Of a stretch of 64,000 nucleotides of DNA, positions 60,014 to 64,000 are shown piece after piece. The first letter of the stretch is position 1. Each line of letters starts with the position of its first letter. Below the pieces are notes generated by a model that was not told where the DNA came from, searched no databases, and was given only the letters and a program-made list of their open reading frames with translations. A program made the position numbers and the translations under genes. This stretch comes from Poriferisodalis sp965208485 (lineage in GTDB: Bacteria; Actinomycetota; Acidimicrobiia; Acidimicrobiales; Poriferisodalaceae), in contig NZ_OZ242344.1 of assembly GCF_965208485.1 (NCBI RefSeq), positions 310,001 to 374,000 of the forward strand, read 5' to 3'.

Positions 60014-60304
60014 GCTGACTAGATAGATACACGCCCTGAGCGCCGGTCGGAGGTGTCCAGGGATTTGCCTGAGCCTCTTCGCCATAGCAGCGTGAGGTTT
60101 ATCTGATCAGTTTCAGCACTTTCCAATTATTTCTGAATATCGAGAACAATCAGGCCAGAGCAAACGTGTCACCCGAAGCCGGTGGCCTAGAGGTACGGCC
60201 TCCGCGCGGAATGACCCGTGCGGCTCGGGCCACGGTGGACACTTGGGGGGTGCGGCGGTGAGACACTCAAGCATCGGCGTTGTCTGAGCGAGAGCGAGGT
60301 GACG

Positions 60305-60415
60305 ATGACAGAGCGACTCCCGCCTGTCGATCCTGCACAGCCTGCTCCGCGACTTCTGATTCGACTGATCCGCCTTCGCTATCGCAGTCCATCCGAGAAT
60401 CGAACCCGCAAGTGA
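60305..60415 (+). CDS. Possible small ORF before the DUF1330 gene
   Basis: 36 codons (MTERLPPVDPAQPAPRLLIR, LIRLRYRSP) with GAGGTG 4 nt upstream, ending 6 bp before the DUF1330 start. Could be a leader peptide or the remnant of a larger gene. No recognised similarity. Confidence 0.3.
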   Translation: MTERLPPVDPAQPAPRLLIRLIRLRYRSPSENRTRK

Positions 60416-60421
60416 GGTGTC

Positions 60422-60838
60422 ATGCCTGCCATCCAGCCAACTGCCGATCAGTTCCGTGCCTTCCGCGATGACCCCTACGACGGTCCTATCGCGCAGGTCA
60501 ACCTGCTGAAGTTCCGGGTTAGGGTCGCCTACGGTCCCGATGAGTCCGAACACACCAATGACGAGCCCGGCGGCGGCGCCGCCTACCAGCGCCGCGTCGG
60601 TGCCTTCCGGGTCGCAGCGGCCGAAGTCGGCGGAACCTGCCTGCTCTACGGACACCGCGCGCGCTGCTTCATCGGGCAGGGTGACTGGGACGCAGTGCTG
60701 ATCATGCACTTCCCCAACCGGGCCGCGTCCATCGCGACCCTCAACCACGCCGACTACGCCGAGATGCACCGCCACCGCGACGCCGGCCTGCTCTGCCAGG
60801 ACCTGCTGACCGCGCGTCCCGCCGTAGCCAATCTCTGA
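60422..60838 (+). CDS. DUF1330-like (ferredoxin-fold) protein
   Basis: 138 residues: DDPYDGPIAQVNLLKFR, GAAYQRRVGAFRVAAAEVGG, DWDAVLIMHFPNRAASIATL and YAEMHRHRDAGLLCQDLL. This is the pattern of DUF1330 and related dimeric alpha-beta barrel proteins (NIPSNAP/EthD-like). Function unknown; small-molecule binding or monooxygenase is common for the fold. GTGAGGTG ribosome site 4 nt before ATG. Confidence 0.7.
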   Translation: MPAIQPTADQFRAFRDDPYDGPIAQVNLLKFRVRVAYGPDESEHTNDEPGGGAAYQRRVGAFRVAAAEVGGTCLLYGHRARCFIGQGDWDAVLIMHFPNRAASIATLNHADYAEMHRHRDAGLLCQDLLTARPAVANL

Positions 60839-60880
60839 GGCGATCGCCTGGCTTACCCGCAGGCGAGCCATTACGACCGA

Positions 60881-60987
60881 CTAGCAGGATGCTGAAATAT
60901 GCAGGTCTGGCCGGAAGCACAAGCCCCTGACCTGCGGGTTTTCAACTGGACACCGCCCGAAAATCGACTTTTTCAGCGTCCTGCTAG
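60881..60987. repeat. CTAG-ended palindromic element, copy 2
   Basis: 107 bp. Arms CTAGCAGGATGCTGAAA and TTTCAGCGTCCTGCTAG pair except one position. The core CAAGCCCCTGACCTGCGGG at 60920 equals that of copy 1 apart from one base. The right CTAG contains the stop codon of the MazF-like gene. Confidence 0.75.
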
Positions 60988-61298
60988 AGGCCGAGCAGGT
61001 CGGCGATGAGTTCTCGAATCTGCTGAAGAGCGACGGGTCCGACGTTCGTGCCAGTCGGCTCGACGATGCGGTCGACGCTGATGGTGGTCGGCAGATGCGC
61101 TTGAGCGACGCCGAAGCCGTTCACCTCGACCTCGCTCAGCCAGCCGCGCTGCGCCGTCGTGCACGGCACGACCACGATGGCGTGCTGCCGGAACTCGAGC
61201 ACGTCATCGGAGGTGATGACAATCGCGGGACGAACGAATCCGGGCTCTCCCCGTGCCGGGGTCCCGAAGTCGAATCGGAGGACATCACCCGCTCGCAT
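60984..61298 (-). CDS. MazF/PemK-type toxin
   Basis: 104 residues from ATG 61298 (a start at 61322 is possible). MRAGDVLRFDFGTPARGEPG, then FVRPAIVITSDDVLEFRQHA, VVPCTTAQRG and LPTTISVDRIVEPTGTNVGP give the PemK/MazF endoribonuclease fold with the conserved RP and Thr/Ser region. It overlaps the upstream antitoxin gene by 14 bp. Confidence 0.88.
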   Translation of the reverse strand: MRAGDVLRFDFGTPARGEPGFVRPAIVITSDDVLEFRQHAIVVVPCTTAQRGWLSEVEVNGFGVAQAHLPTTISVDRIVEPTGTNVGPVALQQIRELIADLLGL

Positions 61299-61506
61299 CA
61301 GCGACGTCGCTTGCCGACGCATTGATCACCGCCGTATCGGCGGCATCTGGCGCGACGCTGGCGAGCTGTGCCCCCAAGATGCGTCGCCGCTCCCGCCGGA
61401 TCAGCTTCTCGATCTGCGCGTCGAGCGTGTGCCCGTCACGGTCAGCGAGCTGCCGCAGAGCATCCCGAGTCCGGATCGAGACTTTGATGGTAGTCGTCTC
61501 AGGCAT
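61285..61506 (-). CDS. Ribbon-helix-helix antitoxin (MazE-like)
   Basis: 73 residues: TTTIKVSIRTRDALRQLADR, DGHTLDAQIEKLIRRERRRI. N-terminal RHH DNA-binding strand and helix, followed by a toxin-binding tail. Forms a pair with the MazF-like gene. Start at ATG 61506 is leaderless. Confidence 0.83.
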   Translation of the reverse strand: MPETTTIKVSIRTRDALRQLADRDGHTLDAQIEKLIRRERRRILGAQLASVAPDAADTAVINASASDVADASG

Positions 61507-61513
61507 ACCTAGA

Positions 61514-61519
61514 AGTATA
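61514..61519 (-). promoter_or_regulatory. -10 box of leaderless mazEF-like transcript
   Basis: TATACT, then 7 nt, then ATG 61506. The surrounding GGTATACTTCTAGGTATG contains repeated GGTAT, a possible operator for the RHH antitoxin. Confidence 0.6.
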
Positions 61520-61708
61520 CCGAATAGCTCACCAGGTATCGGGCTCAGTGGCGATGTCGACCACGCGTGTGCGTGCGCTCATCGGGGGCATGTGACGAAC
61601 CCCGAACTCGGTCCAGTGACTCATGGGCCTCATCCTTCCACCGTTCGATCTGCGCAGTCCCCGCCGGCCATTGAGCTGGGACAATGAATGAAACTGCATA
61701 ATCTGACT

Positions 61709-61957
61709 GTGGCAACCGAACGAGTCACCGTCTCTCTTGGAGCTGGGCTGGCTGAGGCCGTACGCGCCGCGGCACAGGCTGACGCCCAAAGCGTGTCTGC
61801 GTGACTTGCCGACGCCGTACGTCGCCGACTCGCGAGTCGGGGGCTCTGCGACGTAGTGTCCGCATGGGAGGCCGAGCACGGCTCGTTCTCTGACGGCGAA
61901 CTCGCGGCAGCTCATAGACGTCTTGGCGGGCCGCAGAAGTTTCCATTGGCAAGGTAG
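61709..61957 (+). pseudogene. Ribbon-helix-helix antitoxin with nonsense codon
   Basis: From GTG 61709: VATERVTVSLGAGLAEAVRA, AAQADAQSVSA, then TGA at 61802, then LADAVRRRLASRGLCDVVSA. Homologous antitoxins have Trp (SVSAWLADAV) at this spot, so TGG became TGA. The remaining 51 codons are intact to the TAG at 61955. No toxin gene for it follows directly. Confidence 0.75.
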
Positions 61958-61974
61958 CTACTAGTAGCTACCTT
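61951..61974. promoter_or_regulatory. 24 bp perfect palindrome, operator/promoter of the phd-vapC-like module
   Basis: AAGGTAGCTACT followed by its exact reverse complement. TACCTT at its right end is a -10 box 6 nt before ATG 61981, so repressor binding here would block a leaderless promoter. The stop codon of the broken antitoxin lies inside it. Confidence 0.65.
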
Positions 61975-61980
61975 GTGGAC

Positions 61981-62274
61981 ATGAAGTCGGTAGGAATCAA
62001 AGTGCTGAACAGCCGGCTGAGCGAGTACGTCCGGCTCGCGGCGTCGGGCGAGACGATCCTGGTGACAGACCGGGACCGGGTAGTGGCTGAGCTAGGCCCG
62101 ATCAGGGAATCTCGCAGCCCGATTCTCGCCGATGCGTACCTCGCGGATGCCGTGAGAAACGGCGTGCTGACTCTGCCGGTGCTCAGCGGCTCCGAACCGC
62201 CGCCGATCCCGAAGCCGGTTGCGCCCCTGGAACAGCTTCTTTCCGAACTCGACGAGGACCGACGCGACCGGTGA
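61981..62274 (+). CDS. Phd/YefM-family antitoxin
   Basis: 97 residues from ATG 61981 (GTG 61975 is two codons upstream). MKSVGIKVLNSRLSEYVRLA, ASGETILVTDRDRVVAELGP is the classic Phd/YefM DNA-binding half; the C-terminal half (PPIPKPVAPLEQLLSELDED) would bind the toxin. Its stop overlaps the toxin start (GTGA). Confidence 0.87.
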   Translation: MKSVGIKVLNSRLSEYVRLAASGETILVTDRDRVVAELGPIRESRSPILADAYLADAVRNGVLTLPVLSGSEPPPIPKPVAPLEQLLSELDEDRRDR

Positions 62275-62669
62275 TCTACGTCCACACCTCGGTGGCGCTC
62301 GCACATCTCCTCGCCGAAGACCGTCAGCCGCCAGAGGAGATCTGGCAGGAAACCCTCGTCTCCAGCAGGTTGCTGGAGTACGAACTCTGGACGCCCCTGC
62401 ACCGGCGTGGTCTGGCTGCATCCCATGGCGATGCGACCCGTTCTGTCATCGGCAGGATCGCCATGCTCGAACTGGCCCCCGCAGTTCTCGGGCGCGCGTT
62501 AGAACCCTTCCCCGGTCCGAACCATGTGCGCACACCCGACGCCCTGCACCTTGCATCGTGTGCCTACCTGGTCGGTCTGGGACAGCCGGTGACGCTCGCC
62601 AGCTACGACAGGCGGCTCGCTGGCGTGGCTGAGGCGATGGAGATTCCTCTGTTCGATCTGACAGGCTGA
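62271..62669 (+). CDS. VapC-type PIN-domain toxin with altered first acidic residue
   Basis: 132 residues. MIYVHTSVALAHLLAEDRQP should read YVDTS: the first of the four metal-binding acidic residues is His 5 (CAC instead of GAC). The others are present: E in LLEYELW, D in RTPDALHLA, D in LASYDRRL. PIN toxins cut RNA with Mg/Mn bound by these residues, so activity is probably reduced or lost. The stop overlaps the next ATG (TGATG). Confidence 0.85.
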   Translation: MIYVHTSVALAHLLAEDRQPPEEIWQETLVSSRLLEYELWTPLHRRGLAASHGDATRSVIGRIAMLELAPAVLGRALEPFPGPNHVRTPDALHLASCAYLVGLGQPVTLASYDRRLAGVAEAMEIPLFDLTG

Positions 62670-64000
62670 TGAACCGGGGCGAGATGCACCTGAGCGCCTT
62701 CATCCAGGCGTCCCCGAATCATCAGATCAAGGGGATGTGGAAGCACCCCGTCGACGAGACGTCGTGGGGATACCGGACCCTGAGCTGGTGGCAGGACCTC
62801 GTGCGCACCCTCGAGCGGGGCTGCTTCGACGGGATCTTCTTCGCCGACGTACTGGGCACCTACGACGTGTACGGGGCGAGCCGCGAGGCTGCGCTGCGTG
62901 GCGCGGTCCAGATTCCCGGCATCGACCCCACCCTGCTGATCCCGGCACTGGCGGCGTGCACCGAGCACCTCGGCTTCGCGGTGACCTTCTCGACCAGCCA
63001 CCACGCCCCCTACCACACGGCCCGGCTGTTCTCGACCCTCGACCACCTCACCGCAGGCCGAGTCGGCTGGAACATCGTGACCTCGTACCTGTCCGATGCC
63101 GAACGTCAAGGCCTCGGCAAGATCCTGGCTCACGACGCCCGCTACGACCGGGCCGACGAGTACGTCGATGTCTGCGTGAAGCTGTGGGAGCAGAGCTGGG
63201 ACGAGGGCGCCATCGTGCTCGATGCCGAAGCCGACACGTTCACCGATCCGGCCAAGGTGCACGAGATCAACCACTCCGGCGACTGGTTCACGGTCGAAGG
63301 CCCCCACATGGTCGAGCCTTCACCGCAGCGCACGCCGGTGCTGTACCAGGCGGGAAACTCGGCCCGCGGCGTCGAGTTCGCCGCCAACACCGGCGAGGTC
63401 GTCTTCATGTCGGTGCCCGGCAACGAGCGGGGTGCCGCCGTGGTGGCATCGCTGCGTGAGCGCGCCGCAGCGGCCGGGCGCGATCCCTCCCAGATCAAGG
63501 CCCTGCAAGTGGCACGGGTGGTGGTGGCCGAGACCGATGCCGAAGCCCGGGCAATACGCGACGAGTGGTCACGGCTGTTCTCCGTCGACGGCTACCTCGC
63601 GCTCTACGGCGGCTGGACGGGCATCGACGTGGGCGGCCACCCGCCAGACACGCCGATCGACGACATCGAGGCGAATGCGATCCGGACCCAGGTGGAGCGC
63701 TGGAAGCTGGAAGATCCCGAGAGGACTTGGACCGTCGGCGATGTCGCCCGGCGGCTGTCCGATACCGCCGGAGGGCTGGGCTTCGTGGGTTCGCCGACCA
63801 CGGTCGCTGATCAGTTGGATGCCTTCATGGAGACCACCGGTGTCGACGGGTTCAACGTGACGACGGCTCCCGTGCCGTGGGGATTCGCCCAAGTGGTCGA
63901 CTGGCTGGTGCCCGAGCTCCAACGGCGCGGCCGGTTCCGCACCAGCTATGAAGGCACGACGTTCCGGGAGAATTTCTTCGGCACCGGCCAGCGCCACCTG
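62669..64000 (+). CDS. LLM-class flavin-dependent monooxygenase (NtaA/SnaA/DszA family), partial
   Basis: 444 codons, open at the right edge. MHLSAFIQASPNHQIKGMWK, LERGCFDGIFFADVLGTYDV, LGFAVTFSTSHHAPYHTARL, HLTAGRVGWNIVTSYLSDAE, RYDRADEYVDVCVKLWE, and GPHMVEPSPQRTPVLYQAGN with SARGVEFAANTGEVVF are signatures of the NtaA/DszA group, which oxidises nitrilotriacetate, EDTA, sulfones or pristinamycin-type substrates with FMNH2. Substrate not determinable. Start ATG overlaps the toxin stop by one base. Confidence 0.9.
   Translation, partial: MNRGEMHLSAFIQASPNHQIKGMWKHPVDETSWGYRTLSWWQDLVRTLERGCFDGIFFADVLGTYDVYGASREAALRGAVQIPGIDPTLLIPALAACTEHLGFAVTFSTSHHAPYHTARLFSTLDHLTAGRVGWNIVTSYLSDAERQGLGKILAHDARYDRADEYVDVCVKLWEQSWDEGAIVLDAEADTFTDPAKVHEINHSGDWFTVEGPHMVEPSPQRTPVLYQAGNSARGVEFAANTGEVVFMSVPGNERGAAVVASLRERAAAAGRDPSQIKALQVARVVVAETDAEARAIRDEWSRLFSVDGYLALYGGWTGIDVGGHPPDTPIDDIEANAIRTQVERWKLEDPERTWTVGDVARRLSDTAGGLGFVGSPTTVADQLDAFMETTGVDGFNVTTAPVPWGFAQVVDWLVPELQRRGRFRTSYEGTTFRENFFGTGQRHL

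Noticed and set aside
60195..60240. Fifth copy of the 69 bp repeat (GGCTCGGGCCACGG)
   Set aside because: Only 14 bases match exactly and the flanks do not align.
61802..61804. TGA in the RHH antitoxin as a third selenocysteine
   Set aside because: The position is Trp in homologs, no redox motif is present and no hairpin with G-rich loop follows.
1..64000. Riboswitches (glycine, cobalamin, SAM) before the gcv, corrinoid and metF genes
   Set aside because: The upstream regions are short or occupied by the operator sites, and no recognisable conserved riboswitch core was seen; a covariance search was not possible.

Overview
The window is GC-rich, densely coded, single-chromosome-type actinobacterial DNA. 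The gene content, the many leaderless starts (a TAnnnT -10 box 6-7 nt before the start codon) and selenocysteine use together suggest a free-living or marine/host-associated actinobacterium, most likely of the Acidimicrobiia type. That taxonomic call is inference, because no rRNA or other marker is present.

Layout. 1-9.2 kb: glycine cleavage genes (gcvP partial, gcvT), an ArsC-like protein with in-frame TGA at its catalytic Cys, serB, leaderless ilvD, an OFA-type MFS carrier, a thioesterase and a DHPS-like protein. 9.2-13.2 kb: a CTAG-ended palindromic element, an IS1380 remnant, a denD-like dehydrogenase, a serA-like dehydrogenase and an MFS remnant. 13.2-20.5 kb: divergent C1 operons, fhs-metF to the left and a dimethylglycine/sarcosine dehydrogenase-like flavoprotein with etfBA to the right. 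20.7-23.2 kb: a secreted RCC1-like repeat protein. 23.5-29.5 kb: an IclR regulator divergent from a selenocysteine formate dehydrogenase operon whose alpha subunit is split, with the halves in permuted order. 29.5-37.5 kb: two transporters, then an eroded zone (methylase remnant, secreted paralogs with frameshifts, frameshifted glycine-betaine-binding protein). 37.7-43.9 kb: a corrinoid methyltransferase operon (MttB-family methylase, ASKHA/RACE activator, methyl-THF:corrinoid methyltransferase, DUF1638, corrinoid protein). 44.2-58 kb: proS, a SNF2 helicase pair, a DsbA-family protein behind a 10 x 27 bp array, a D-aminoacylase-like amidohydrolase, and a topoisomerase IV-like gene pair. 58.1-62.7 kb: a conserved hypothetical and a cluster of toxin-antitoxin modules, several of them damaged. 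62.7-64 kb: a partial LLM flavin monooxygenase.

How the genes fit together. The C1 genes make a coherent route for stripping methyl groups from glycine betaine or a related quaternary amine. MttB-type methylase plus corrinoid protein plus methyltransferase would move one methyl to THF, with RACE repairing the corrinoid. MetF would oxidise methyl-THF. The flavoprotein with ETF would demethylate dimethylglycine and sarcosine to glycine. Fhs would release formate with ATP gain, and the formate dehydrogenase would oxidise it to CO2 with NADH. GcvT/GcvP, SerA and SerB handle glycine and serine. A roughly 44 bp operator-like sequence with an invariant GTGGAACTGT core lies before the fhs/flavoprotein divergon, between iclR and fdhA, and before the corrinoid operon. 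This ties the three operons into one apparent IclR regulon.

Most notable findings: this three-site regulon; two selenoproteins with plausible SECIS hairpins; the split and permuted formate dehydrogenase; two families of small dispersed repeats (a CTAG-ended palindrome sitting on stop codons, and a 69 bp repeat inserted in frame in two C1 genes); and a toxin-antitoxin cluster with a nonsense-broken antitoxin and a PIN toxin lacking its first acidic residue.
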